Shown: positions 21,426 through 32,408 of the stretch, piece by piece
Position numbering within the stretch: the stretch's first letter is position 1
Layout of the letters: every line of letters starts with the position of its first letter
NCBI GenBank assembly: GCA_027257055.1
Contig: JAPVLO010000001.1
Location: forward strand, 13,415,501 to 13,479,500
Reading direction: 5' to 3'
DNA from: Cephalopachus bancanus
Taxonomy: Eukaryota > Chordata > Mammalia > Primates > Tarsiidae
Length of the DNA: 64,000 nt
The notes under the pieces: model-generated
What the model saw: only the letters and a program-made list of their open reading frames with translations
Database searches by the model: none
Told to the model about the DNA's origin: nothing
Program-made: the position numbers and the translations under genes

Positions 21426-23465
21426 ACCCTGGGGATTTCCTAATATGCTCTGACCTCATGGCAACTGGCTCTTGAAAAGTACCATAAAAAAATTGCTATA
21501 TAACTTTTCAGTTAAAAAAATATCTCACATGAAATCTGGTAATGGAAGCTACAGTTAAAGTTAAAATGCTACATCTTCACATAAGAAAGATGAAACTACC
21601 TACGCCCTCCATTAAATTACAGCTACATACATTTGCTTTTTCTGAGGTTTCTATTTAATGTATTATTCTGGGTCGCTAGTAGTAATACTAGCTATAATTT
21701 ACAGAAATGTGTTTCTTATTCAGGGGTGTTTTTACCTTGTTTGACCACATTGCTACTTTTTTAATTAATATCTTAAGAATTTTAATGTAATTTAGTATAC
21801 TTCCATTTCACTAAATGTGAAATCATATCCTGTATTTTTTTTTAATTTTTCTACTAAAGCATATGCTTATCTGAGCTTTATACAATGGCTTGTCACTAAA
21901 TGTAAATGTCCTTGTTTAGAAAGTTTGGGTATTTATATGTTACTGATTTTGAAAATTATTTTATTTTCATTGATTAGCCTATATATTTTAAAGTTCTCTG
22001 CTTTGCCTTGAGCTAGTTGTCAGAATTCTTACAAACATATCAAAAGTGAGACTCATCTTCTACCTGACATTTTCAACTGTGTAAACTTACCTCTAATGAG
22101 AAGACATAAAATGGATGATATCCAATCATTTTACCCACAAAAGTGAGAATTTCTCAGTTTTGCCTACCATATCTGCTTGAACAACAAGCGGAAATCCTTG
22201 CGAATATTCTTTTGAAGCCAATGAATAAAAATAGTGATATTTCACATATTTACACACTTTTCTATGTGCATCTGAATAGATATGTAGCAATCAACTTTAT
22301 ATTAACCCAAGGAGTTAAAAACCACAATTCAGTTTGTGCATCGGAACTGGTGGAAATGTTTTGGTCTAAGGAAGCGATGGTGGTGATAGCAGTGTTGTAA
22401 CAGAGTTCTGTGACGGGGTTCACTGAGACACACTGTTCTGTTCTTGTCAGTTCCTGTTAATCTAAATGTAACTTCTGCAATGAGGAAGGGAAAAGGCAGC
22501 CATCTAAGAAAACAGATCGTGAGGGAAAAAAACGCAACGGAATCTACACGCGCGACTTGTAAAGGCTGATGAAGATTAAGAATGCAGCTTCTTAAAGATC
22601 TGCCCACCAAATGTCTGAAGGGACCCTGGGACTGTGTACACGTGTGTGCTGAGTGCACGTGTGTGTGAGCTTGTGGTGTGTTTCCACATTCATAGAAGTT
22701 AAGCCAGAAAGTGCCCATTGATTCAAACTGAACTGGCTTGAACTTGGACATACTGGATTTATATCAAAGGCGTCCCCAGAGATTTTGGAGAGGAAATGAA
22801 CCGAAACCTCTGTTTCCAGTTAGGGCGGAATTAACTCTGTGATTGAGTCTGGCAGTGTGACTGTGGAAGCTAGGAATTTTGATAAATGGTGTTTTGTGAG
22901 CTAAGGCAGGCTGATGTTTCAACATAAATGACACACTTGTTTCCAATTTCAGGGGAAGAGTTAAATTCTAAACCAAGAATGTCTTCATTTCCCTTTTTTT
23001 CCCCTTGTCTTCCTCTTGAATTTAGAAATAACAGAGCAGTCAAATGACAAGTAGGAAATTTCTCAATGGTTTCTCCCACGACAGCAATGGAAAACAAGAG
23101 AAAACCATGTATCACAAGTCGAGTGGGGTGAGAACAAGTCCCACCATGACTGTGCAGAAGCTGAAATTGGTTTAATCTGAACAATCACGACCCTTGGTCA
23201 TACCATGTCTTCTGTGTAAGCCTCCATAAGGGTCCTCCCAAAGAATTCCTTTCTAGCTGCAGGGTGCCAGAATCTCAAACTCCTGGTTAACCCAAAGTAT
23301 CTGAAAGCATCATAGATCCGTGCAGTGACCTCTTCTGGGCCTGGTTAATTCCCACTGCCTTTCCTGAGGGCTCTCACTGCGTTCTTGAGAGGAGTTGAGG
23401 TTTGGTTCATAAGAACTTTTCGTAGCAAGTCAGAGAACTTGAGAGAAACGTTCAAGCCTGCCAGG
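21426..23465. other. Long unique AT-rich stretch
   Basis: About two kilobases with no interspersed repeat that I recognise. Open frames are short. A minor CACGTGTGTG-rich patch occurs near 22638-22680. Confidence 0.45.
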
Positions 23466-23585
23466 TTGGTTGAGTGAGCACTCTGGAGTTAAAAGTCTTG
23501 GGTTTAAATCGCAGCTCCCCTACCTAAAAGCCAAACACACTTGGGCCTCTCTAGGATGTAGAACATAGTTGCTTCATTTATAAAA
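23466..23585 (+). mobile_element. MIR SINE fragment
   Basis: GAGCACTCTGGAGTTAAAAG, TCTTGGGTTTAAATCGCAGC, TTGCTTCATTTATAAAAGTGG follow the MIR order. Diverged and truncated. Confidence 0.65.
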
Positions 23586-23603
23586 GTGGGATATGCACAT
23601 ACA

Positions 23604-23651
23604 CATCTACCTACCTACCTATCTATCTCTCTACCTATCTATCTTCTATCT
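23604..23651 (+). repeat. (CTAY)n microsatellite
   Basis: Interrupted CTAC/CTAT tetranucleotide array immediately left of the transposon at 23653. Confidence 0.88.
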
Positions 23652-23652
23652 A

Positions 23653-24222
23653 TTCAGGGGGTGCCAAAAAATGTACACACATTTTAAGAAAGGAAGAAAC
23701 TCTATTAAAATGGCAATCCTCAATACATACCGATAACAAAAGAAGGATAGAAGTTACGCTTAACTTCTGCCATTACAAAGAGGTGCTCAAAGTGGTTCCC
23801 ATAGGTGTCCAGACACTTCTGAAGATGGTGAATGAATGCAGGACTCGCCGTGTGAGGCCTCCCAAATCTCCCCTTGTGCACAACACACACAGGACCGTGT
23901 ACCTCAGACTCATCACGACTGCGTGCCGTTGTCAGGCGTGTTGGAGGTTCTGTTGCAAACTCACGCCTCCATTGTTGTGCTTCCATAATGCTCTGAAACT
24001 TCAAATAACACTTCAGAATGGTCTTGCACTCTCGAATGGCAACCATGCTTCTGCCATTTTCTCTATCTTGATTTTCGCAGGGTGGCGTATTTATCTGATA
24101 AACGCCATTTTTTGAGTGAACGTCATACTGCACATTGCTACCATAATTCAATTCAACTTCAAAAAGTCATACATAGATAACATCTCTTAAAATGCGCATC
24201 CCTTTTTTTGGCACCAGCAGTA
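23653..24222 (-). mobile_element. Tc1/mariner-superfamily deletion derivative
   Basis: Imperfect terminal inverted repeats: the left end GGTGCCAAAAAATGTACACA with CATTTTAAGA, and the complement of the right end GGTGCCAAAAAAAGGGATGC with GCATTTTAAGAGA. Both ends abut TA (23651-23652 and 23223+1000, i.e. 24223-24224), the standard target of this superfamily. At 570 bases it is far shorter than an autonomous copy (about 1.3 kb) and holds one open frame on the minus strand. The TIR type differs from the other mariner families in this window. Confidence 0.82.
23720..24151 (-). pseudogene. Transposase remnant: HTH joined to C-terminal tail
   Basis: A continuous 143-codon minus-strand frame. Roughly residues 46-100 (including WRREFATEPPTRLTTARSRD and KGRFGRPHTA) resemble the helix-turn-helix and GRPR-like linker found at the N-terminus of Tc1/mariner transposases of the DUF4817 type common in arthropods. 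Residues about 108-124, IHHLQKCLDTYGNHFEHL, resemble the conserved transposase C-terminal tail. The entire DDE/D catalytic core between them is missing, so the product could at most bind DNA. The family reading comes from recalled motif patterns and was not searched. Confidence 0.65.
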
Positions 24223-24228
24223 TATATA

Positions 24229-24757
24229 CAAGGGGGACCCCCAAAATGGAATTTGTTTATAAAAAATTGTGTGTTCATTTTCAAATGTTTAAACTTCAGT
24301 CACCTTCAAAGTACTCTTCATTTGATAAAATACACCTATATAGATGCTTTTTCCACTGCTTAAAGCAGTTTTTGAACTCACCGGTTTCGATGCCTTTTCA
24401 TGCTTCTGCCATTTTTGGTTTCACTTCTTTCACACTGGCAAAATGTCTCCCTTTGAAGACTTTTTTCATCTGGGAAACAAAAAAAAAAAGCCACTGGGGG
24501 CAAGATGGCGTGGATAGGGAGGGTGGGACATGGGGATCATGCTATATTGGATCAAAAACTGCTGAACACAGCACAGTATGGGCAGGTGCACTTGTAAATA
24601 ACCCGTTGTGAAATGGGCAAACATGTTGAAAGAATCTCAAAAAAAAAATTCACTAAAGCCGAATGCAGGTACACTGATGCCCATGGGTTCCTAGAACACT
24701 GTCCTAGCAGGGGAAAGCCTGTACCACAAGGGGCCCACCCTCCAAAAAATAATTCTG
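24229..24757 (-). mobile_element. Mariner MITE-like copy 1 of 4, truncated
   Basis: Begins AAGGGGGACCCCCAAAATGG after TA at 24227-24228 and keeps the order shared by copies at 42746, 51897 and 60960: CATTTTCAAATGTTTAAAC, TTTTTCCACTGCTTAAAGCAG, GGCAAAATGTCTCCCTTTG, GGTTCCTAGAACACTG, CCCTCCAAAAAATAATTC. The right inverted repeat is lost after ATTCTGGT. On the minus strand it preserves the 3' part of a mariner transposase. It directly abuts the preceding element. Confidence 0.8.
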
Positions 24758-26134
24758 GTGAGATATCTTTCTGTGAGGAAAGAGTAAGAAGCTGGGTGGC
24801 AAGGCCTACCCACCTACTAATGTCAACAGGTACATTCCACCTGATGTTCCCAGAAATTCTATCTGCTAGAGGCCCTGCAATTCTTTGCTAAGAAGGAAAA
24901 GAACCAGCCAGACGCAAAATGGGAAGTATTGACAGCTTATTGGATAGGCAGGAACAGAAACAAAAACCAGGAAATAAGTCATGGTAGGTTACCACAGATA
25001 TGTCCACCATAATGCACAATTCCCCTAGACTTCTCTAAAATCCCTAAAAGGAGAAATTTAAGACAGCTGCTCTCACATTCTCAAAATTTCTCTTCTGAGT
25101 TTTTCTTTGAACTGAGAAGGTTAAAGTATTTTTGCAAAGGCTTCTGCTAATCCAGATGACAGAACAAGAAAGTGTCATGAAGTTGGTCAAGTGGTGATTT
25201 TAAAATGGTAACACTTCCTTCACCCATGTGTCCTGTATTTGGTAATTTTGATTAAAAACCTATCTTCTGTATAAATTGCAAGTAAGCGGACCCTCTCAAT
25301 GTTCAATATGATCCCAATATGGTCCCTGCACACTAAGGTGCTACCCTCTTACCAGACCTTGCTTCTGTCAGTCTCATCTGGCTCGATCACTTAGCTCACC
25401 TCTCCCTACACACATTCCCTACTTGACACCCTTCTTCTACTGTCTCTTTAATCTGTCCTTCCCACTGTCCCATCTTTGTAAAAAAAAAAATGCCAGCAAG
25501 AGCAAATGGTTGCCCCTATTTAATGGTGGCAATTAGAACGAACAAGCACAGAATTTTTCACTGAACGTCAAGAGAGTATCCATGGAGTAGGCTCACACAG
25601 GAGGTGCTAGAGTCCGAGGACTTGGTCCTTGTTTGAGGCTGTCACACAGTCTCTCAGTCTCATATCTGCAAGTCCTCCAGTCTCATATTTGCAATGCAAA
25701 GCTTTGGTTTATATTTTCTAAAAAATCTCAAGCCCAGTGAAAGCATTATATTAAAGGTAAAATTGTTTAATTTGATAAGAGGGGGAGATTCAGGAGATTG
25801 AGAGGGAAGCAGGCAGAACTTGGTGCATTTTCTTTGTTCTCTCTTATCTTAAACGCTATATCAAAGAATATCAAAGAACATAAACAAAAACCTTTCTTCT
25901 CCTTGTATTTGCGTCAAAGTTGGCAAAATCAATATGCTTCACACACGATGGTATATGTTTGCTTACTGGGATAAACTGGATTAAAACGTGTTCATCTTTC
26001 TGGGTGAACTCTTGTAAGCAACAAATTCGGAAATCCTAAAAGCAAATCTTAGTAGAGCAAACACCACAGAGCTGTCCTGAGGGAGGATGTGGTGCTCTGG
26101 TATGAGAATCCGTGCACTCCAACTCTGGTTTTGC
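24758..26134. other. Unique stretch, no gene recognised
   Basis: No repeat family or coding signature recognised across about 1.4 kb. Confidence 0.4.
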
Positions 26135-26242
26135 AGTGTGTCTGTGTGTGTGAGAGAATTAAACTAACTCAAATCAGTCTCCAAAACAAAAAGTGTGTCT
26201 GTGTGTGTGAGAGAATTAAACTAACTCAAATCAGTCTCCAAA
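26135..26242 (+). repeat. Exact 51-bp tandem duplication
   Basis: Bases 26135-26185 recur without change at 26192-26242 (period 57). The unit starts AGTGTGTCTGTGTGTGTGAG and ends CAAATCAGTCTCCAAA. Six to seven bases separate the copies. Absence of mismatches indicates a recent event. Confidence 0.95.
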
Positions 26243-26955
26243 CTAACGCACACCGACTCAATTCTGATGTTAGTAATAGCTCATCAAGAGTAGGGAAAAG
26301 AGTCACATGTGAATCGTGGATCTGGTATTTGTCCCTGATGGACGATGGTGCAGATAAACGTATCTGCTTTCCCCAACCAGCTCATGTCATTTCTCATAAC
26401 TGCTTTTGAATAACGACAACTACAGCTCAGAAACATCATGTACTTGTCTCAGGAGATCAAGCTACAAAGCATACTTAGTGCTTAACCTGTTCAGTAAGAA
26501 AATATTAAAAAGTGTCAAATTCCAAAGAAAATGGAGGGATCTATAATAAATGTTCATAGGATTGGGTTTTTTTTTTTTTTCCAGGTCATCAGTCTATTAT
26601 AGATATCAAATAACAACCATTTTGGTTCCAAAATGGGCATTGCACTCTTGTATCTACTGTTTGAGCCTGTAGTTTACACAGTATATCTTGGGAATGGAAG
26701 GAGCAATTAACCCAGATTGCATTCAATCCAGGTAAGTAACCAGGTTATTGGATACAAATGTAGGAAATATTTGCAAATGTTGTGTGTATTCTATGGTTTC
26801 TATGTACCCATAACCTGTGGCATTTTTATAGTTCTAGGCCTCCAAGCAATTCTCAGCTTGAATAAAAAATAAATTTTAAAAATTATATATGATTATATAT
26901 ACATACCTATATAATCTCAAAGTTGAAAGTCAATTTACCAAAGACTTAAAAGAAG
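26243..26955. other. Unique stretch, no gene recognised
   Basis: Only short T- and A-rich runs stand out. Confidence 0.4.
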
Positions 26956-26956
26956 G

Positions 26957-27360
26957 ATTCTTAGTCAATTTTCTGTTGCCATAATGCAATGCCGTAAACT
27001 GGGTTGTTTATCAAGAAAAAAAAATACATTTTCATAGTTCTGGAGGCTAGAAAGTCTAATGCAAGTTTCTGGTGTCTGGTAAGGGCCCTCTTGATGCTTC
27101 AGCACATGGCAGAGAACACCCTGTAATGAGAGGGTAAGAGTATACGAACTGGCGTTTATGACAGACCCAGTCTTGTGATTACTAAACCACTCCCATGATA
27201 ACCCGTGAATCTGTCAATCCATAAATGAATGAATCCACTCATGAGGGCAGAATTCTCATGAACCAATCACCTCTTAAATGCCCTACTTCTTGATACCATT
27301 ACATTGGAGATCTAATGTCAACATGAGTTTTGGAGGGGACCGATATTCAAATCACCACAG
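26957..27360 (-). mobile_element. MaLR/LTR-like eutherian repeat, reverse
   Basis: TTAGTCAATTTTCTGTTGCC, ATAGTTCTGGAGGCTAGAAAG, GGTGTCTGGTAAGGGCCC, CTCATGAGGGCAGAATTC and CAAATCACCACA follow the order of a widespread eutherian LTR-like repeat. The exact family is not named because I cannot separate the related ones by eye. Confidence 0.55.
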
Positions 27361-27885
27361 GGATCTTATAGAATTAATTAAAATAAATTTTGATTGTCTG
27401 GTCATAGGAAATTACTTAATTAAGTGAGAATATATTCCACAACTGAATATTGCTGAGAGACCAAAATAGTGTTATACGTAGTGATTCAATGACTAGGAAA
27501 AAAGATGTATTTCAAATAGTGTTAAGTGGAGGAAAGAAATCAAGTTAACACATTGTGCAAGGCATTATTGCCTTTTTAAAAAAATTAATGAAATGCATAA
27601 AATAGTTCTAGAATAATCCTCACCAGAGTTTTAACGGATTATCCCTGGCACAGGCATGATGAGTTGTTTTGTCATTCTTTTTGATTGTCTGTATTTTATC
27701 TACATTGATTTATCTACATGGCTCCTTTTTTTAAAAAGAGGAAAGAATGAGTTTTAGAGACCCCTAGACATGCCTTCTGGGTAGAAACTGGGCAGTAGAC
27801 TGCTTGGTCAAGGGAGAGTAGCTTGAGATTTCCCAGTGAGCCTCTGAAGACAGGTGTAAGTTACAGAGTTGAAGTTACAAACAGG
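27361..27885. other. Unique spacer
   Basis: No gene or clear repeat before the L1 begins near 27890. Confidence 0.4.
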
Positions 27886-27889
27886 AAAT

Positions 27890-28941
27890 AACAACCTAAC
27901 TGAAAAATCTCATTTACAATAGCATCAAAAAATAAAATAAAATATCTAGGAATACATGTAACTGAGGAGATAAAAGTTCTGTAAGGGCTAAAAACTAAAA
28001 ACTATAAAACATTGATGAAAGAAATTAAAGAAGACACAAGTTAATGAAAAGATGTCCTGTGCTCATGGATCAGAATAATGAATAGTATTTAAAATGTCCA
28101 TGCTACTCCAAGCCATAGACAGAGTCAATACCATCTTTATCAAAATCTCAATAACATTCTTCCCAGGAACAGAAAAAACTATCCTACAATTCATATGGAA
28201 CCATAAAAGACTTCGAGTAGCCAAAACAATTCCAAGAAAGAGTTTGGGAAGTCACACTTCCTGATTTAAAATTATACAGCAAAGCTAGCTGTAGCCATGA
28301 AAATAGTTTGGTACTGGCATAAAAGCAGATGCATAGACCAGTGGAACTGAATTAAGAGCCCAGATATAAATCCAAACATATAGGGTCAACGCATTTTTGA
28401 CAGGGGCAGTAAAAGGACACAATGGAGAAAGGACAATTTCTTTAATAACTGATGTTGGGATAACTGAATTTTCACACTCAGAAGACTGAAATTATTTTAC
28501 ACCTTATTTTATGCCACACACAAAAATCAACTTAAAATTGATTTAAAAATCTAAATGTAAGACCAGAAATCCTAAAACTTCTGGAAGACAACGTACGGGA
28601 AAACTCTGGACATTAGCCTTGGCAATGACTTTTTGGATATCACACAAAAAAGCTCAGGTAATAAAAACAAAAGTAAATAAGTGGGACTACATCAAACTAA
28701 AAGTTTTCTGCATAGCAAAGGAAATAATCAACGAAATAAAACCACAGCTTTTAGATTAGGAAAAAAATGCTTGCAAACCATATATCTGATAAGGAATTAA
28801 TATCCAAAATGTATAAGGAACTCACACAACTCAATAGTGGAAAAACAAATGATCCAATTTTAGAATGGTCAAAAGACCACAATAAAACATTTCTCTAAGA
28901 AAACATAAAATGACCAACAGGTATATGAAAAGGTGCTTAGT
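27890..28941 (+). mobile_element. L1 LINE ORF2 region, left of Alu
   Basis: Decayed ORF2: TTACAATAGCATCAAAAAAT, AATATCTAGGAATACATGTAAC, TTCATATGGAACCATAAAAG, GAGCCCAGATATAAATCCAAAC and CATTAGCCTTGGCAATGAC are in L1 order. The copy continues at 29231. Confidence 0.9.
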
Positions 28942-29230
28942 GCCAGGCTAGGTGGCTCTGCCTGTAATCCCGCACCTTGAGAGGCTGAGGTGAGTGGATT
29001 GCCTGAGCTCGCGGGTTTGAGACCCGCTTGGGCAACTTGCTGAGACCTCATCTCTACGATAAACCAAAAAATTAGCCGGGCATGGTAGTGCGTGCCTGTA
29101 GTTCCAGCTCCTGGGAAGGCTGAGGCAGAAGGATCGCTGGAGCCCAGCAGCTCGAGGCTGCGGTGGCCAGGAGCAGCCACTGCACTCCAGTCTGGGCGAC
29201 AGAGTGAGACTCCAACTCAAAAAAGAAAAG
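28942..29230 (+). mobile_element. Alu SINE inserted in L1
   Basis: Lineage-type dimer with CCAGGCTAGGTGGCTCTGCC, CGATAAACCAAAAAATTAGCC, GCCCAGCAGCTCGAGGCTGC and an AAAAAGAAAAG tail. AAAAGGTGCT occurs at 28928-28937 and 29231-29240. Confidence 0.95.
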
Positions 29231-30125
29231 AAAAGGTGCTCGGCATCATTGATGATCAGAGAAATGCAAATCAAAACCACTATGAGATATCACCTTACAC
29301 CCTGAGGGCGACTGTCCTCAAAAAGTCGAAAGGTAACAAGTATTGTCTGCCAAGGGTGTGAAGAGAAAGGGAATTCTTGTACATTGTTGGTGGGAAGGTA
29401 GATTAGTGCAGTCATTATGGAAAACAGCACAGAGGTTTCTAAAGAAATTAAAAATAGAACTACCATGCAAGTCAGCAATCCCTTTTCTGGGCATATACCC
29501 AACGGAAATGAAATCACCATTTAATAAAAATATCTGTACTCCCATGTTCATTGTGGCATTATCCGCAATAGCCAAGATACAGAAACAACCTCCATGTCTG
29601 TTGATGGATGCATGCATATAGAAACTGTGTTACATACGTACAATAGAATATTATTTGGCCCTAAAAAAGAATGAACACTTGTCTTTTTGCCCCAACATGG
29701 ATGAGCCTGGAGGACATTGTTGTGCTAAGTGGAATAAGCCAGACAGTAAGCATGATCTCACTTACATGCAGAATCTAAATAATAATAATAATATATACAG
29801 CAATAGAGAACAATCTGGTTGTCAGAAGATAGAATGGAGACATGTAAGTGGGCTAGAGAATTCAACGTAGCAAATGTGCAGGATGGACACTTCTGGGGCT
29901 TTAGGGCACAAAATGAGGACCATGGGTAATAGCATTGTGCTCTAGGCAGGATTTATGCCAAATGAGTAGATTTTAGCTGTTCTTAGCACAGAACAAACCC
30001 CCCAAAAAGGTAACTGTGAGCTGATGGATGTGTTAATTTATTTTACTATTTTAAAATGTTATCACCGATATGTGTTCATAACACCATGTTGTAAACCTTA
30101 AATGTACACAATAACATCTTTTTTT
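29231..30125 (+). mobile_element. L1 LINE 3' end, right of Alu
   Basis: Continues ORF2 with TGATCAGAGAAATGCAAATC, a 92-codon frame (29343-29621) with [14 protein letters not shown] in which the conserved CX4-type cysteine is glycine, then ATGATCTCACTTACATGCAG and a 3' UTR ending in T-rich sequence. Inactive. Confidence 0.9.
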
Positions 30126-30139
30126 TTAAGTGATGAACA

Positions 30140-30427
30140 GCCACACGTGGTGGCTCAAACCTGTTATCCCAGCACTTTGGGAGACCAAGGTGAGAGGACA
30201 GCCTGAGCCTGCAGGTTCAAGACCAGACAGGGAAATTTCGTGACACCTCATCTCCACAATAAATCATAAAATTAGACAGGCGTAGTGGCACACACCTATA
30301 GTTCTGGCTACTTGGAAGCTGAAGTGGAAGGATCGCCTGAGCCCAGCAGGTCGACACTGGGGTGGCCATGAGCATGCCGCTGCGCTCCAGCCTGGGTGAC
30401 GGAGTGAGACTACAACTCAAAAAAAAA
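30140..30427 (+). mobile_element. Alu SINE with TSD
   Basis: CCACACGTGGTGGCTCAAAC, AATAAATCATAAAATTAGAC, GCCCAGCAGGTCGACACTGG. Duplication AAGTGATGAACA (30128-30139) and AAGTGACAAACA (30427-30438). Confidence 0.94.
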
Positions 30428-30439
30428 AGTGACAAACAG

Positions 30440-30835
30440 GAAAGCTCTCTCTCCTGAAAGGGTTCCTTGGGAAAGATGTACCCAAATGAGATGATTTCTC
30501 CTCCTTCAAGCAGGCAATCTGCCCACAGCTCTTGCTGGCATGAGATCGGTTATTCAGGCATCCTTTCAGGCAGGGCTCAGCTCTACCCTTCTTCCCATTT
30601 TTTCCCCCTTTTCAGTATCAGAAAAGAGCGAAATATCCCATCTAAGAGCCACCATTGCCACGTGAGAATTATTTCTACGGCCAGTGATTTCTTCAGAGAA
30701 GAGATACTCTACACAACACACACAAAAAGCCTAAGTCTTATCACTTAGGAAAAATACTTCTTGGTCAAAAAAAAAAAAAAAAAGATCAGTGACCTAAACA
30801 CTGGGTATACATGAACATAGAGATGAGAACAGACA
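30440..30835. other. Unique spacer
   Basis: No repeat or coding signature; ends with an A run at about 30767-30784. Confidence 0.4.
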
Positions 30836-30839
30836 CTAG

Positions 30840-30956
30840 GGACCCCTAAAGCAGGGAGAGGGAGAAGAAGGTGAAGGTTGAAATACTACCTATTGAGAAT
30901 CATGTTTACTGTTTGAGTGATGAGTTCAACAGAAGCACAGACTTCACCATCATGGA
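30840..30956 (+). mobile_element. L1 3' UTR, left of mariner
   Basis: AGGTTGAAATACTACCTATTG and TGAGTGATGAGTTCAACAG match L1 3' UTR and continue at 31637 with CCCCACGTAACAAACCTGC. The mariner below interrupts it. Confidence 0.7.
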
Positions 30957-31634
30957 TTAGGTTGACGCATAAGTTCGTAGGGTTTGTTTTTGGCATGGCA
31001 GCACTGCAGTGTTGGGAGCGTGTTTGTCGTCTGTCATTTGGAGTGACAATGTTGTGCTTGTGAATACGCCTTGCATTTTGCAGGTTTGAAGAAAGCGAGT
31101 GCTATTCATGGGCTAAAGAAGATGCAATGTCAAGTGGAAAAAAAAACCGACAACTCCCTATGTATTCGTCTCTCTGAGTTGAACACAGGAGTCAAGGCAG
31201 CGAAGGCGGCTTGAGACATCTGCTCTGTGTGCAGGGAGAAAGCCTGCCTACCAGGGACGGCACGGAAGAAAACGGTGTTGTCATTTCAAAGAGGGCCACC
31301 TTGACCTGAGTGATTCTCCACATTCAGGTCTTGATGAAGATCATTTAAATGTGTTCATCCACTTGGGAGACTGAGGCAGAAGGATCACTTGAACTCAGCA
31401 GGCCGAGGCTGCGGTGGCTATGAGCGTGCCACTGCACTCCAGCCTGGGCAACAGAGTGAGACTCTGAATTAAAATAAAATAAAATAATAAAATAAAAAGC
31501 GTTAATCCATGATGATCCACATCAGTCAACCCCAGAATTGCAGATGCGATGAACTGGGACCCGCCAGCCATCGTGTGCAAACTTTGCATTCCCCGGGCAA
31601 ATGGAAAACACTGCACACATATGCATCAACCCAA
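30957..31634 (+). mobile_element. TTAGGTTG-type mariner relic with Alu insert
   Basis: The left end TTAGGTTGACGCATAAGTTC pairs with the complement of the right end, TTGGGTTGATGCATATGTG. Internal sequence translates in broken frames to mariner N-terminal HTH motifs: ICSVCREKACLPGT-like and, after removing the Alu, DLSDSPHSGLDEDHLNVFIH followed by DDPHQSTPEL. These resemble cecropia-type (Hsmar1-like) transposases. Only the 5' third of the coding region and the 3' end are kept, so it is a non-autonomous relic. Confidence 0.78.
31361..31495 (+). mobile_element. 5'-truncated Alu inside mariner
   Basis: Only the right arm is present, from ACTTGGGAGACTGAGGCAG to AACAGAGTGAGACTCTG and an AATAAAATAAAAT tail. 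Flanks AATGTGTTCATCCA and AAAGCGTTAATCCA (11 of 14 identical) look like its target duplication; removing it rejoins the transposase frame. Confidence 0.85.
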
Positions 31635-31705
31635 TGATATCCCCACGTAACAAACCTGCATAGGTACCCCTTGAATCTAAGAAAAATAAAAGAAAAAATT
31701 ACCAA
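31635..31705 (+). mobile_element. L1 3' terminus, right of mariner
   Basis: CCCCACGTAACAAACCTGC, ATAGGTACCCCTTGAATC and an A-rich tail complete the L1 end that stops at 30956. Confidence 0.75.
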
Positions 31706-32110
31706 CATAGTAGCAATGGTTTTACTCTCACTAAATGCCCGGTCATGACCCACAGTTGGAGCCGGGAGTAGACAGGTGATGCTCACATAGTTTTCATTCT
31801 AGTTACCTGAGTACACGTCTGAAAAAACAGGCATCCCACCAGAAAGCCAGCAGTGACTCGCCAGAGCTCAGTCTGTGTTTTGTGAAGAAACATGTTGTTT
31901 TCTGAAGACACACGTTGTGCTGTTTCTCTTTCCAGACCTTAGCCTCAGGTCCTGCTCGGAGGTACCCGTTGTCTTAGAAGTCTCTGTAGCCAAGACTTGA
32001 AGTCACACACTTTGTGTGTTCCCTCTTCACTTATTTTCACATTCAGTGATTACAATGGGTTAGGCACCAGGCTGAACTCAAAAGAAATAAACATTAATAA
32101 TATTCTGTTC
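31706..32110. other. Unique spacer
   Basis: No repeat or gene recognised. Confidence 0.4.
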
Positions 32111-32113
32111 CTT

Positions 32114-32408
32114 GGCCAGGTATGGTGGCTCACGCCTATAATCCCAGCACTTTGGGAAGCTGAGGAGAGAGATTTACCTGAGTCCAGGAGTTCAAGGCCA
32201 GCCTGAGCAGCAGAGTGAGACCTCATCTCTACAAAAATCAAAAAAGTATCCGGGTATGGTGGCGTGTGCCGGTAGTCTCTGTTCTTTGGTAGGCTAAGGT
32301 GGAAGGATTGCCTAAGCCCAGGAGGTCAAGGCTGTGATGAGCCATGATCGTGCCACTGCACTCCAGCGTGGGTGGCAGAGTGAAACACAGACCCCCCCCA
32401 AAAAAAAA
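32114..32408 (+). mobile_element. Alu SINE, older type
   Basis: GGCCAGGTATGGTGGCTCACG, GAGTCCAGGAGTTCAAGGCC, CACTGCACTCCAGCGTGGG and an A tail. Closer to ordinary AluJ-like sequence than to the lineage-specific type. Confidence 0.93.

Noticed and set aside
17505..23651. Regularly spaced short repeats suggestive of an array
   Set aside because: Only ATCT and CTAY microsatellites are present; there are no spacer-repeat units, so no CRISPR-like structure.
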